Positions 40,543 through 49,162 of a DNA stretch of 64,000 bases are shown here, one piece after another (the stretch's first letter is position 1; every line of letters begins with the position of its first letter). A model generated the notes under the pieces. It did not search any database. It was not told where the DNA came from and saw nothing but the letters and a program-made list of their open reading frames with translations. The stretch spans positions 1 to 64,000 of the forward strand of contig CAZLQD010000042.1 of NCBI GenBank assembly GCA_964561605.1, read 5' to 3'. The DNA comes from JALUZX01 sp964561605 (GTDB lineage Bacteria > Planctomycetota > UBA1135 > JALUZX01). A program made the position numbers and the translations under genes.

Positions 40543-42987
40543 ATGGCGAACGACAAGGACCGCTTTCCCCTGGGGAATCTACCCAGAGGGTTTTCTTTTC
40601 GGGGCGACAGTTTCCCCGATCTCCAGGAAAGGGCCGGATCCGGCCGGACCTGGAAGGGACGGGGCCTCCCGCCGGAGGGAGAGGGGCCCTTCTCGTCCCT
40701 GGTCCTGGAGGGGATTCCCATGTCCCAGGGGCCCTTCTGGAAGGCCCTCGCCCGGGCCGTGGTGATGCTCGAGAGGGAGGGGAATCTCTTCCTCCGGGTC
40801 CCCAACGCCCGCTCCTGGGGGAGGGTGAAGAGCGCCCTGGAGGGGGGGCTTCCCCTTTTCTGCCCCGCCGGAACTCCCCACGATCCCCTTCTGGCCGCTT
40901 CCCGGGCGGACCTGGTCCGGGACCTCTTCTACTCGGGCCTCGTGGTCCGGGAGATCGTGGATATGCCGGGCATGGAATCTCCACCGCCCAAGGAGGTGCA
41001 GGAGGCCCTCTGGGAACAGGACCTGGACGCCGCTTCCTTCTCCAGGGAGGCCAGGGTGGAGTGGTACCTGGTCCATGCCCGCCGCGAGGAACCCCTTGCG
41101 GGAAGCGTCCTCGTGGCGGCCCCTTCCGGGAAGGAGGGGGAACGGACCCGCCGTTACCTGGAAAGGATCCTTCCTCCCCGCTGGGAGGTGGTGACGGCCT
41201 TCCCCGAGGAAGGCGAAGCACCTTCGGAGACGGAGCTCTGGAACCGGGCATTCGCCCGGAGCCGTGGGGACAGGATCTGGCTTCTCCGGGCGGGCCAGGA
41301 ACCTCCGCCGGAATGGCTCCCTGCGAATCTACCCGAACTTTTTCACCGGAAGGTCTGCGTCCTTCCTTCGGAGGTATCCGACCTGGCGGGTTTGCTCATC
41401 CACAGGAGGGACCTGCTGGAAAGGGGCCCCTTGCCCTGGTTCCGGCGGAGCGCGCCCGTGGCGGCCGAGGAATTCCGCCTCTCCCTGGTGAGGGGGGCGG
41501 TCCAGGTGCGGATCTCGCCGGCCGCCTTCCCCGGCCCTCCTCCCCCGGCGGAGAACCTCCGGGAGGAGACCCGGGAATTCTTCGAGGAGTGGGGCTACCA
41601 GTCCAGGGGCGGCGGAGAGAGGAAGGAGAATGGTGTGAAGAAGGGGGGCAAGGTCCCGCCCGAGCCTCCCTGGAAGGGCCGTGAGCCCAGGATCTCCCTT
41701 TGCATGATGGTCCGCAACGAGGAGTCCTGCCTGGAGCGGTGCCTCCGCTCTGCACTGCCGGCCGTGGACGAGATCGTCGTCGTGGACACGGGGTCCACCG
41801 ACCGGACCAGGGAGATCGCCTCCTCCTTCGGGGCCAAGGTGATCGAGTTTCCCTGGAACGGATCCTTCTCGGATCCCAGGAACGCCGGCCTGAGGGAGTG
41901 CACGGGGGATTGGATCCTCGTCCTGGACGCGGACGAGGAACTGGCTCCGGGGGCCGCGGAGAAGATCCGGGAAGTCGCAAGGGATCCGTCCGTGTCGGGC
42001 TACCACCTGACCATCCACAACCTGAACGACGAGAAGCGACCCACCAGGGGAGTCAGGATCACAAGGCTCTTCCGGAACCTTCCGGGCATCCGTTTCTCCA
42101 ACAGGATCCACGAGCAGGTAGTCCACTCCCTCGTCGAGAGGGGGGAGGAACTGGGGCTGGCCCTGGCCGAGGCGGACGTGAAGGTGATCCACCACGGCTA
42201 CGTCTCGGAGGTCATGGAGGCCAAGGGAAAGAAGGACCGGAACTGGACCCTCTTCGAGAAGCAGGTGGAGGAGGAACCGGACAATCATTACATCTGGTAC
42301 AAGTTCGGTGATTTCCTGAGGAGGTTCGGGTCGGCCGGCGAGTCCTCGGAGAAGTTCCGGAAGGCTCTGGACCTGATCGAGAGGCTGCCGGACGTGAGCC
42401 TCCGGCAGGTTCCCTATGCGGCCGAGGTGGCCACCCTCCTCGCCCTCGAGGAGGCCAAGGCGGAGAGGTACGAGAAGGCGGAGGAACTGCTCTTCGCCGC
42501 CCTGGACCGGTTCATGGCCACTCCGAACACCTGGTATATCGCCGCCGGGGTCGCCCTGCGGACGGGGAAGCCCGAACTCGCCCTGGTCCTCTACGACCGG
42601 TGCCTTGCCTTCAGGGACGCCATCCTCGTCGTTCCCGTGGAGGAGGGTCTCTCCGATTTCGCCTCGTGGCACGCCATGGGGGCGGCCTGGGCGATGATGG
42701 GACACCACCACAGGGCCAAGGAATACATGGAGGCCTCCCTCATGGCCAGGCCCGACTACCTTCCCGGGGTGCTCGGATATACGGCACTCCTGCTCAGCGA
42801 GGGAGAGCCGGGAAAGGCCTTGTCCGTCTTGAACGAATACTTGCGGGAGCATCCGGAGGCCGACGTGGTCTGGGAACAGGGCGCGGCCATCCTGGAGAAG
42901 CTCGGTCTGGAAGAGAAGGCCCGCCTGTGGCGTGGCCGGGCCGGCGCGGCCCGGCGCCGGGAGGAACCGGTCGGGGCGGGAACGTAA
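40543..42987 (+). CDS. GT2 glycosyltransferase with decayed methyltransferase and transferase modules and TPR tail
   Basis: The 814-residue protein has four parts. Residues about 45-150 resemble the second half of a class I SAM methyltransferase (LEREGNLFLRVPNARSWGRV, then ADLVRDLFYSGLVVREI), but the SAM-binding glycine loop is absent. Residues about 185-330 look like a worn GT2 domain (SVLVAAPSGKEGERTRRYLE, NRAFARSRGDRIWLLRAG). Residues about 380-600 are an intact GT2 domain with ISLCMMVRNEESCLERCLRS, VVDTGSTDRT and the metal-binding LVLDADEEL. TPR-like helices follow to about 800. The substrate is unknown; family context suggests surface glycan or protein glycosylation. It starts 75 nt after the GT-B fusion. 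Confidence 0.87.
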   Translation: MANDKDRFPLGNLPRGFSFRGDSFPDLQERAGSGRTWKGRGLPPEGEGPFSSLVLEGIPMSQGPFWKALARAVVMLEREGNLFLRVPNARSWGRVKSALEGGLPLFCPAGTPHDPLLAASRADLVRDLFYSGLVVREIVDMPGMESPPPKEVQEALWEQDLDAASFSREARVEWYLVHARREEPLAGSVLVAAPSGKEGERTRRYLERILPPRWEVVTAFPEEGEAPSETELWNRAFARSRGDRIWLLRAGQEPPPEWLPANLPELFHRKVCVLPSEVSDLAGLLIHRRDLLERGPLPWFRRSAPVAAEEFRLSLVRGAVQVRISPAAFPGPPPPAENLREETREFFEEWGYQSRGGGERKENGVKKGGKVPPEPPWKGREPRISLCMMVRNEESCLERCLRSALPAVDEIVVVDTGSTDRTREIASSFGAKVIEFPWNGSFSDPRNAGLRECTGDWILVLDADEELAPGAAEKIREVARDPSVSGYHLTIHNLNDEKRPTRGVRITRLFRNLPGIRFSNRIHEQVVHSLVERGEELGLALAEADVKVIHHGYVSEVMEAKGKKDRNWTLFEKQVEEEPDNHYIWYKFGDFLRRFGSAGESSEKFRKALDLIERLPDVSLRQVPYAAEVATLLALEEAKAERYEKAEELLFAALDRFMATPNTWYIAAGVALRTGKPELALVLYDRCLAFRDAILVVPVEEGLSDFASWHAMGAAWAMMGHHHRAKEYMEASLMARPDYLPGVLGYTALLLSEGEPGKALSVLNEYLREHPEADVVWEQGAAILEKLGLEEKARLWRGRAGAARRREEPVGAGT

Positions 42988-43006
42988 GAGAACGGAGGAT
43001 GGAAAG

Positions 43007-43612
43007 ATGAACCAGGAGAACGTCTGGAACCTGCCCGGGACGGGACCTTCGGCCCAGGCGCCGCCCAGGCCCGACGCGGGAGCGCAGGTGGAGCTGGAGT
43101 CCCTCGTGGGAGAGCTGGAGCGGTCCGTGGCCAAGGTGCACAAGACCGCCGCCCAGGCCCTCATCTCGGCGGGCGACTACGCCCGGGCCCTGAAACACGC
43201 CGAGGCCCTCACCACCTTCGATCCCACGGATCCAGAGGGGTGGAACACCCTGGGCTGGCTCCGCTACCTGGAGGGGGACGACGAGGGGGCGGTCCGGGCC
43301 TTCGACCAGGGCCTGGCCCTGGCTCCCGGCCAGGGGGATCTCCTCTACAACAAGGGGATGGTCTACTACGGGAAGGGAAGGGCCGACGAGGCGGAAGCTC
43401 TCTGGGAGCAGGCCCTCCAGGCCGGATACCGGACGGCCGAAATCTTCAACAACCTCGGAGTGGTCCGCTTCGGCAAGGGAAGGGTGCCCGAGGCGGCAGA
43501 GCTCTTCCGGCGCGCCCTCCAGGTCGACCCGGGTTACGCCGAGGCAAGGGAGAATCTGGCCGCCTGCGGGACGGCTCCCGCCCCGGCACCGGTTCAAGGC
43601 CCGGCATGGTGA
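43007..43612 (+). CDS. TPR-repeat protein
   Basis: The 201-residue cytoplasmic protein has no signal peptide. The helical start (VESL-type, VGELERSVAKVHKTAAQALIS) is followed by about four TPR units: YARALKHAEALTTFDPTDPE, GWNTLGWLRYLEGDDEGAVR, LLYNKGMVYYGKGRADEAE and IFNNLGVVRFGKGRVPEAAE. It is likely a scaffold or acceptor-presenting partner for the flanking transferases. A GGAGG site lies 9 nt before the ATG. Its end overlaps the next gene's start (ATG 43606, or GTG 43609 in a GTGA overlap), so the two are translated together. Confidence 0.88.
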   Translation: MNQENVWNLPGTGPSAQAPPRPDAGAQVELESLVGELERSVAKVHKTAAQALISAGDYARALKHAEALTTFDPTDPEGWNTLGWLRYLEGDDEGAVRAFDQGLALAPGQGDLLYNKGMVYYGKGRADEAEALWEQALQAGYRTAEIFNNLGVVRFGKGRVPEAAELFRRALQVDPGYAEARENLAACGTAPAPAPVQGPAW

Positions 43613-45051
43613 AGATCCTCTGCAACCACCCCCTCGAGTCCTTCGAACCCAGGGAGAGGTACCGGGACGTCGAAGTCCTGACCTTCGGCCCCAAGGACAG
43701 GATGTGGGTGGGAAAGAGGTTCTATCCCTTCGACATCGAGTTCGATCCCGCCCGGGGGAGGTGGGAGGAACTGGCCTCCCTCCTGCCCCCGGGATGGGAA
43801 CCGGACCTGGTACTGTTCTACTACCCTGAGCACGAACCCCTCCCCAAGGGGATCGAGAGGGCCCCCTGGCCCGTGGTCGGGGTGATTTCCGACTGGAACA
43901 TCCACTTCGACCAGCTCTGGACCATGGCCCCCTTCTTCGACGCCGTGGCGGCGGACCGGATGGGAACTGCTGTGTTCCGGAAAGCCGGCTTCGCCCAGAC
44001 CTTCTACTGGCCGCAGTATACTTTTCGGTGGGAATGGCACAAGCCGGTGGAAGGCCTGGAGCGGGACATAGACGTCTTCTTCGCCGGGAACATGAACCCC
44101 CAGGTCCAGGGCGAGAGGATCCTCTGGCTGGGTCGGCTCAAGGCCCTGGAAGAGAGGATCCGGGTGGAGATCGCCTCGGGGGTCTTCAACGAGGATTACG
44201 GCCGCCTCCTCGCCCGGGCCAAGATCGGTTTCAACCGGTCCATCCGCGGGGAGATGAACCTGAGGGCCTTCGAGGTCTGCGCATCCGGGGCCGTCCTCCT
44301 CATGGAGAGGGAAAACCTGGAAGTCCGGGAATACCTCGTGCCGGACGAGGAGGTCGTGCTCTACGGGGAGAACGACCTGGAGAAGAAGATCTTCTGGCTC
44401 CTGGAGCACGACGAGGAGAGGGAGAGGATCGCCCGGGCCGGGAGGAGGAAGATCCTGGACTATTCCATGTCCAGGAACCTGGACCGGCTCCGGGGGGCCC
44501 TTGCGGGGATCCGGCCCGGGGACCGGCCCGGGGCGCCGGCCTGGTTCCTGCACTTCGCCCGGGGAACGGCCCTTGTCCGGACCTGGGCTCCGAGAGAGAC
44601 GGCCCTGGCCGAACTGGTCCGGGCGGCGAGGATGGAGCCTGGCAACCCGGTGATCCGGAACAACCTGGGGGTCCTCCTGGCGTCCTGGTGGCCCGCCCGG
44701 GCGACCCGGGAGGCGCTGGAGTCCCTCGAGGCTGCGGCGGGCCTTTCCGAACGTTACCTGCCGGCTCTCTGGAACCTGGCCTTCCTCCTGGTGTCGGCCG
44801 GGGAGGCAGGCCGGGCCAGGGCCCTCCTGGAGGAGGCCGGGGAGAGGGCTTGCAGGGTGAAGGGCTGGGAGGACCTCCAGGGGTTGCTCCTTCCCCTGGG
44901 CTACGACGCCGGGGGCATCGCCCTCCGGAAGGCGGCGGCCCTGGCGGTCATGGAGGGTGACCCTGGCTCCTACCTGGCCTCGTGCCGGGAGTTCTTCGGC
45001 TCCCTCCCGGAGGCGGCGGCCCCGATCCCGGGAAAGGTCCATTCGGTGTAG
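43606..45051 (+). CDS. CgeB-like GT-B glycosyltransferase with TPR tail
   Basis: The 481-residue protein begins MVKILCNHPLESFEPRERY and has a GT-B-like core. Features include WPVVGVISDWNIHFDQLW, DAVAADRMGTAVFRKAGF and RDIDVFFAGNMNPQVQGER. The donor-site region is IGFNRSIRGEMNLRAFEVCA, SGAVLLMERENLEVREYL, then YGENDLEKKIFWLLEHDEER. This resembles the CgeB/glycosyltransferase-family-1-like group, whose members glycosylate spore or surface proteins; similarity is from memory. The C-terminal 130 residues form TPR-like helices (NPVIRNNLGVLLASWWPARA). It is the last gene of the transferase island, 80 nt before the large GH2 gene. Confidence 0.85.
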   Translation: MVKILCNHPLESFEPRERYRDVEVLTFGPKDRMWVGKRFYPFDIEFDPARGRWEELASLLPPGWEPDLVLFYYPEHEPLPKGIERAPWPVVGVISDWNIHFDQLWTMAPFFDAVAADRMGTAVFRKAGFAQTFYWPQYTFRWEWHKPVEGLERDIDVFFAGNMNPQVQGERILWLGRLKALEERIRVEIASGVFNEDYGRLLARAKIGFNRSIRGEMNLRAFEVCASGAVLLMERENLEVREYLVPDEEVVLYGENDLEKKIFWLLEHDEERERIARAGRRKILDYSMSRNLDRLRGALAGIRPGDRPGAPAWFLHFARGTALVRTWAPRETALAELVRAARMEPGNPVIRNNLGVLLASWWPARATREALESLEAAAGLSERYLPALWNLAFLLVSAGEAGRARALLEEAGERACRVKGWEDLQGLLLPLGYDAGGIALRKAAALAVMEGDPGSYLASCREFFGSLPEAAAPIPGKVHSV

Positions 45052-45131
45052 CACCCTGCCCCCGGAGCGGTTACCTTGGGCTCCTGTGCCGGGAAGGCGG
45101 GGAGGTGAAACCGAAGCCAGGACGGATCGCC

Positions 45132-48100
45132 ATGACCTGCCTTCTCGAGCGCGTTTTCCGCCCCGCCGCCGCGGCCTTCATCCTTCTCTCCTTCGGAATT
45201 CCCGGACCCGCCCAGGAGGCCCTCGACCTTTCCGGTACCTGGCGTTTCGCCGTGGACCCTGGAGACCAAGGGCTCCGGGAGAAGTGGTATTCCGGGGAGT
45301 TGAAGGGAAGCATCCACCTTCCGGGGTCCACCGACGAGGCGGGCGTGGGGGGGCCGGGCCCCGAGCGCCTTGGGGTCCTCACCCGGAAGCACGAATATAT
45401 CGGCCCTGCCTGGTACAGCAGGGCCTTCGTCGTCCCCGAGGAGTGGAAGGGGAGGGAAGTCGTCCTCTTCCTCGAAAGGGTCCTCTGGGAGTCCCGGGCC
45501 TGGATCGACGGCAGGCCCGCCGGGCCTCCCGCCGATTCCTTCGCTGCCCCCCACGTGCACGACCTGGGGGTCCTTTCTCCCGGGAGGCACGTAGTCACCC
45601 TCCGGATCGACAACAGGATGATCCACCACCTGGGCCTCATGTCCCACTCCTACGGTCCCCAGACCCAATCCAGGTGGAACGGCGTGGTGGGGAGGATCGA
45701 GCTCAGGGCCTTGCCTCCTGTGGGCCTCGGGCTTTGCCGGCTCTTTCCGGAGAGGTCCGGCCGGGGCTGGAAAGTGGAAGTGGAGAGTGTCCTCCGGGGG
45801 AAGGCCGGGGATGGGCTCGAACTGGGGATCCGCCTGGAGGATCCGCGAAGCGGCCTCACCCTGGCGGAGTCCCGGGAGCCCTGGGGGGAAGGAAGGAAGG
45901 GGAGGTTCGCCCTGGACGTCCCCTGCCGGGTCGTCCCCTGGTCTGAATTCACTCCCAGGCTCTACCGGGTGGTCCTGGAGCTGAGGAGGAAGGGGATGGT
46001 CCTGGACAGGCGGGACCTTTCCATGGGTTTCCGGGAGGTGACGACCGAGGGAAACCGCCTTCTCCTGAACGGGGCCCCCGTCTTCATGAGGGGCAACCTG
46101 GATTGCATTCACTTTCCTCTGACCGGGTATCCATCCACCAAGAAGGAGGATTGGCTGAGGATCTTCTCCATCTACAAGGAGCACGGCCTGAACCACGTGC
46201 GTTTCCACTCCTGGTGTCCCCCCGAGGCGGCCTTCCAGGCGGCGGACGAGCTGGGGATCTACATCCAGGCCTCCGTGGGCATCTGGATCAACGAGGGGCG
46301 GGAGGAAGGCCTGGGGCCGGGCAAGGGCGAGGCCTCGGTGGACGAATTCGCAAAGGCCGAGATGCGCCGCGTGGTGGACACCTACGGCAACCACCCGAGC
46401 TTCCTCTTCCTGGCCCTCGGAAACGAGCTTGGTCACTCCGACTTCAAGGTTACGGGAAAGTGGATCGGGAAGATCAAGACCTACGATCCACGCAGGCTCT
46501 ATGCCGCTTCCACGGCCCGGACCATCACCCCCTGGTGCGATTTCAACGCTACTCACGCCGTGCCCGGGATCGGATGGGTGCGCCAACACCTGGAGAGCGG
46601 AACCGATTGGGACTACGAGGAGAAGTATTCCAGGACCAAGGTTCCCATCATCGCCCACGAGATCGGCCAGTGGCCGGTCTACCCGGACTGGGATCTCTGC
46701 GAAAAGTTCACCGGCGTCTTCAGGAACACCCGGCTCGAGAAGTTGCGGGAGAGGGCGAAGGCGGCGGGAATCTACGAGCAACAAGCCGAGTTCACCCGGG
46801 CCTCGGGCGCCTTGAACCGCATCCTCTACAAGGACGAGATCGAGTCTTTCCTCAGGACCCCTTCCTGCCGGGGCTTCCAGCTCCTCTCCATGGAGGACTT
46901 CCAGGGCCAGGGGGAGGCCTACGTGGGGTGGCTCGACATGTTCTGGGATTCCAAGGGGATCGTTCTTCCCCAGGATTTCCGGGGCTATTGCGCACCCAGG
47001 GTCGCCCTTGCCAGGATTCCCAAATACACATGGAAGGAGAACGAGGTCCTCTCCTTCAAGGTCGTCGTCCGGAACGACGGCCCGGACGACCTGGAAGAGC
47101 CTTCCGTCCGCTGGTCCCTGCGGACGCCCGGGAAGGTGGTGGTCCGGGCCGGCCGGGTCCGGGGAAAGGATCTTCCCAAGGGTGGGGTGGAGGTGATCGG
47201 GGAGGTGAGGGTCCCCTTGAAGGGGCTCCTGGAAGAGGGGCGGGCCGGGGCCTTCGAACTGGTGCTGCACCTGGGGGGGAAACCCGAGAAGAACACCTAT
47301 CCCCTTTGGGTCTACCCGCAAGAGGATCCTCCCCTGGAGACGGGGAACCTCATGGTTGCGGACATGCTGGACGACAAGGTCCTGGCGGCCCTGGAGCGGG
47401 GAGGGAGGGTCCTGCTCTTCGCCTCCAGGCTGGGGGATCCCGCCTTGAATCCGAAGCTGGCGGCCTGGCGTCCCCTCTACTGGTCCCTGGTCTTCTTCCC
47501 GGGCCAGGCGGAGACCCTGGGCCTCCTGGTCCGGGCGGGCCATCCCGCCTTCGATTTCTTCCCCACCGGAGATTTCGGGAACTGGCAGTGGCGGGGGATC
47601 TGCAAGGGCGGAAGGGGGTTCGACCTGACCGGCCTCGTGCCGGTGGGATACAGACCCATCGCTCAGCCCGTCCCGGACTACCACGCGCCGAGAAAGATCG
47701 GGACGATCTTCGAGTTCCGCGTGGGAAAGGGGAAATTGCTGGTTTGCGGGTACAACCTCTCCGGGAAGAGATGCGCCGCCGACCCCGCGGTCCGGCGGTT
47801 GCGCTACAGCCTCCTCCGCTACGCGGCCGGCCCCCAGTTCGACCCCCCCTTCCGGATCGAACCGGAGAAGCTGAGGGAGATCTTTCCCGAGGTTAGGAGA
47901 TTGAAATTCCTCCCTCCCCCTGACCGGAAGAAGGCCTTTCTTTGGATCGATTGCGCCGGGAACCTGGGAGTCTCCTGGAAGAACGTCCCCTGGAAGCCCT
48001 CTCTGGACGAGGTGGTCACTCCCGGGAAGGGTTCCTGGCGGCTGGAAGGCCGGGTGGGGGCCTGGCGGGACGACCACTGCACGGCCTGGATCTTAGGCCG

Positions 48101-48380
48101 GAGAGGGGCCACTCTGGTCCTTCCCGTCCCCCGGGGGTTCAAGGGACGGCTCTACCTGCACTTCTCGGATTGGAACCGGAACAAGCGCCTCGGGAATATC
48201 CGCCTGAAAGGAATGAGATGTGTCTTCAGGCTGGGGCCCCACGGGAAGGATCCCAAGGGCGTCTGGGTGGCCCTGGAGACGGGCCCGACGACCGCGGAGA
48301 AGGGCTTCCTGGAGGTGACTCTTCTCCCCGCGAGGGGACCGAACCTCATGCTCGCCGACGTGGTCCTCGTGGAAGAGTAG
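45132..48380 (+). CDS. Large secreted GH2 exo-beta-glycosidase
   Basis: The 1082-residue exported protein has a signal peptide (FRPAAAAFILLSFGIPGPAQ). The N-terminal jelly roll has DLSGTWRFAVDPGDQGLREK, an immunoglobulin-like domain follows, then a TIM barrel with NHVRFHSWCPPEAAFQAADE. Acid/base E432 lies in LALGNELGHSDF and nucleophile E510 in IAHEIGQWPVYPDW. HExGQWxVYP is typical of a GH2 subgroup often called beta-galactosidase or beta-glucuronidase-like; the sugar is undecided. Another 400 residues hold extra beta domains. A GTG at 45105 is an alternative start adding nine residues. It differs clearly from the GH2 at 116-2359. Confidence 0.9.
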   Translation: MTCLLERVFRPAAAAFILLSFGIPGPAQEALDLSGTWRFAVDPGDQGLREKWYSGELKGSIHLPGSTDEAGVGGPGPERLGVLTRKHEYIGPAWYSRAFVVPEEWKGREVVLFLERVLWESRAWIDGRPAGPPADSFAAPHVHDLGVLSPGRHVVTLRIDNRMIHHLGLMSHSYGPQTQSRWNGVVGRIELRALPPVGLGLCRLFPERSGRGWKVEVESVLRGKAGDGLELGIRLEDPRSGLTLAESREPWGEGRKGRFALDVPCRVVPWSEFTPRLYRVVLELRRKGMVLDRRDLSMGFREVTTEGNRLLLNGAPVFMRGNLDCIHFPLTGYPSTKKEDWLRIFSIYKEHGLNHVRFHSWCPPEAAFQAADELGIYIQASVGIWINEGREEGLGPGKGEASVDEFAKAEMRRVVDTYGNHPSFLFLALGNELGHSDFKVTGKWIGKIKTYDPRRLYAASTARTITPWCDFNATHAVPGIGWVRQHLESGTDWDYEEKYSRTKVPIIAHEIGQWPVYPDWDLCEKFTGVFRNTRLEKLRERAKAAGIYEQQAEFTRASGALNRILYKDEIESFLRTPSCRGFQLLSMEDFQGQGEAYVGWLDMFWDSKGIVLPQDFRGYCAPRVALARIPKYTWKENEVLSFKVVVRNDGPDDLEEPSVRWSLRTPGKVVVRAGRVRGKDLPKGGVEVIGEVRVPLKGLLEEGRAGAFELVLHLGGKPEKNTYPLWVYPQEDPPLETGNLMVADMLDDKVLAALERGGRVLLFASRLGDPALNPKLAAWRPLYWSLVFFPGQAETLGLLVRAGHPAFDFFPTGDFGNWQWRGICKGGRGFDLTGLVPVGYRPIAQPVPDYHAPRKIGTIFEFRVGKGKLLVCGYNLSGKRCAADPAVRRLRYSLLRYAAGPQFDPPFRIEPEKLREIFPEVRRLKFLPPPDRKKAFLWIDCAGNLGVSWKNVPWKPSLDEVVTPGKGSWRLEGRVGAWRDDHCTAWILGRRGATLVLPVPRGFKGRLYLHFSDWNRNKRLGNIRLKGMRCVFRLGPHGKDPKGVWVALETGPTTAEKGFLEVTLLPARGPNLMLADVVLVEE

Positions 48381-48411
48381 ATCTCCGTCCCGCCGGCCGG
48401 GGGAGGTTCCT

Positions 48412-48801
48412 CTATCGATCCGTCACGTCCAGGCGCCGGCCCGTGGACGGCGCCGGGCGGCGGTATCCCTTGAGCATCCGGCGGAAGGTCCTGGCGGAGC
48501 GGATCTTCTCGGCCAGGTCCGCCCTCCGTCCTTCCAGGGCGGAGAGGAGGGAGGTGTGGAGGCCCTTGGCCCTTCCCAAGAGCCGGTCGGCCCTGGCGGT
48601 GGAACGCCCGGGAGGAATCCGGTGGTCCACTTCCAGGAGGCGGGCCAGGAGTCTTTCCGTCTGGGGAACCGGAGCTGCGGCTCCCTCCAGGTCTCCTTCC
48701 TCCGCCGCCACCAGGGCGGATTCGAAGAGACGGCACATCTCTTCCAGGAGCTTTTCCTTCTCCTGAAGGAGGTCCTCAAGCGCTCCTGGCGACGATACCA
48801 T
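48412..48801 (-). CDS. FliT/FlgN-like flagellar chaperone candidate
   Basis: The 129-residue protein is almost all helical (LEDLLQEKEKLLEEMCRLFESALVA, then TERLLARLLEVDHRI). It overlaps the fliS 3-prime end by 26 nt on the same strand, the position where fliT often sits. Sequence similarity to FliT is low, as is common for this small chaperone family, so the call rests on length, helices and position. A good AAGGAGG site precedes the ATG. It would guard FliD or other export substrates in the cytoplasm. Confidence 0.65.
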   Translation of the reverse strand: MVSSPGALEDLLQEKEKLLEEMCRLFESALVAAEEGDLEGAAAPVPQTERLLARLLEVDHRIPPGRSTARADRLLGRAKGLHTSLLSALEGRRADLAEKIRSARTFRRMLKGYRRPAPSTGRRLDVTDR

Positions 48802-49162
48802 CCCATCCCTCCTTCAGAGTCCTGAGAATGGTCAGGGTGTGTTCCACCGGCTCGGGGCGCCTCTCCATGTTCGCCCTGAGGATCTGGTCCGAGGCGAATT
48901 CGTAGAGACGGTTCAGGTCCCGCGCTACGTCACCGCCCTTCTCCAGGTCCAGGCTAGCCCTGAGTTCCCCGATGATGGCGAGGGCCTTGCCCAGGGCCTC
49001 GCCCACGGAGGGGGAATGGACGTTCTTTCCCGACCGGAGTTCCTGCCTGGCCTTCTCCAGGCTCTGGATGGCACCCTCGTAGAGAAGGACCACCAGCTTC
49101 TCGGGCGAAGCCGTGAGGATGGCGTTCTTCTTGTAGTTCCAGGCGGCCTGTTGAAAGGTCAT
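48776..49162 (-). CDS. fliS: Flagellin export chaperone FliS
   Basis: FliS binds the C-terminal helix of flagellin in the cytoplasm and prevents premature polymerisation. The 128-residue protein has the family opening QQAAWNYKKNAILTASPEKLVVLLYEGAIQSLEKA and a four-helix layout with LNRLYEFASDQILRANMERR near the end. The ATG overlaps the fliD stop (ATGA) and is preceded by a strong AAGGAGGAGG site. Length is normal for the family. It is cotranslated with fliD and overlaps the FliT-like gene downstream. Confidence 0.95.
   Translation of the reverse strand: MTFQQAAWNYKKNAILTASPEKLVVLLYEGAIQSLEKARQELRSGKNVHSPSVGEALGKALAIIGELRASLDLEKGGDVARDLNRLYEFASDQILRANMERRPEPVEHTLTILRTLKEGWDGIVARSA

Noticed and set aside
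44970..48077. 1035-codon minus-strand open frame across the large GH2 gene
   Set aside because: Shadow of the GH2 gene on the plus strand, which carries the signal peptide and both catalytic Glu motifs.
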